DNA of 46,450 nt. It comes from a virus. This document shows, in pieces, positions 46,231 through 46,450 of this stretch. Position 1 is the stretch's first letter. Every line of letters begins with the position of its first letter. The notes under the pieces were generated by a model. That model was not told the origin of the DNA and made no database searches. It saw only the letters and a program-made list of their open reading frames with translations. The position numbers and the translations under genes are program-made. The DNA is taken from positions 1-46,450 of the IMG/VR virus record IMGVR_UViG_3300031456_000008; one strand, given 5' to 3'.

Positions 46231-46450
46231 TTGCTCATCTCATCCATAGCAGCCGTCTCGCTGTTCGGCGGCTCACCACACATAGGAGCACCAGCACATA
46301 CGAGCTGTAACCAAGCAAGTAGCGCCAAGGAGTTCAGGCAGTTCTCAGCCAAGGTCTGGAGTCTGGACCGCTGGGAGCGCAAGAGACCCAAGCAATCCAC
46401 CCTCAAAGCCCAACGCCGCCAGCTAGCCTGCGCAGGCCCAGCCAACAAAC
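46231..46450 (+). CDS. Rpf/transglycosylase-like hydrolase, 5' part (continues at base 1)
   Basis: The TTG at 46231 follows GAGGAATAGAGAGAA and starts a hydrophobic segment (LISSIAAVSLFGGS) that may be an export signal, though it lacks the usual positive start. The frame continues through the 127-base overlap to the stop at 468. Of the two starts considered, the ATG at 46218 is in another frame and gives only 30 codons. Joined length about 186 aa. Confidence 0.7.
   Translation, partial: MLISSIAAVSLFGGSPHIGAPAHTSCNQASSAKEFRQFSAKVWSLDRWERKRPKQSTLKAQRRQLACAGPANK
46324..46450. repeat. 127-bp terminal direct repeat, right copy
   Basis: Identical to bases 1-127. Marks the circular join. Confidence 0.95.

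Noticed and set aside
46218-46310. ATG frame of 30 codons near the circular join
   Set aside because: It is out of frame with the hydrolase, short and low quality; the TTG at 46231 opens the long frame.
1-46450. CRISPR array or anti-CRISPR locus
   Set aside because: No regularly spaced repeats were seen, and no known anti-CRISPR motif can be named by eye.

Overview
The window looks like one complete double-stranded DNA phage genome, cut open at an arbitrary point. Its last 127 bases repeat its first 127 exactly, so the molecule is circular or circularly permuted with a unique length of 46,323 bp. A gene for a secreted Rpf/transglycosylase-like wall hydrolase runs across the join. The order of the virion genes is that of a short-tailed (podovirus-like) phage: small terminase, tail lysozyme, large terminase, portal, scaffold, coat, head-tail adaptor, P22 gp10-like stabilisation protein, fibres, and large internal virion proteins. 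No tape-measure or tail-tube gene is visible. The sequence is GC-rich by eye, has an Rpf-type hydrolase, and has several promoters whose -10 lies 6-7 bases before the ATG, giving leaderless mRNAs. These traits suggest a Gram-positive actinobacterial host. That host call is inference.

Layout. 1-1003: 3' end of the junction gene, two strong tandem terminators and a long non-coding stretch. 1039-13012: a dense rightward array of about 40 small, mostly 4-base-overlapping early genes. It holds winged-helix, XRE-like and ribbon-helix-helix regulators, several zinc-ribbon microproteins, an SSB-like protein ending in DIPF, a NUMOD3/zinc-finger protein and a collagen-stalked jelly-roll-like protein. 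13101-17144: accessory and control region with a GIY-YIG (T5orf172-like) protein, overlapping divergent promoters, a structured non-coding region, an XRE repressor and an IS1595-type transposase. 17137-17944: small terminase and one more gene. 17945-18390: non-coding control region ending in a near-consensus promoter. 18391-43759: late morphogenesis and lysis operon, interrupted by a two-gene leftward cassette (33400-34246) that encodes a secreted HExxHxxGxxH metalloprotease and a membrane protein. 43795-44057: small holin-like membrane proteins. 44073-45012: leftward block of four small genes. 45059-45382: PD-(D/E)XK-like nuclease. 45383-45953: palindrome- and GATC-rich non-coding region, a candidate origin. 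45967 to the end: a small gene and the start of the junction hydrolase.

How it fits together. The early array starts from leaderless promoters at 1004 and 2947. A recurrent GTAATGACA box lies in the control regions near 14028, 14534, 18289, 18334 and 34009. At 14028 it sits inside two face-to-face promoters, and at 34009 it is half of a dyad spanning a -10 element, so it may be an operator. No DNA polymerase, helicase, primase or integrase is recognisable, so replication probably relies on host enzymes. At least three wall hydrolases, two holin-like proteins and one protease point to a thick-walled host.
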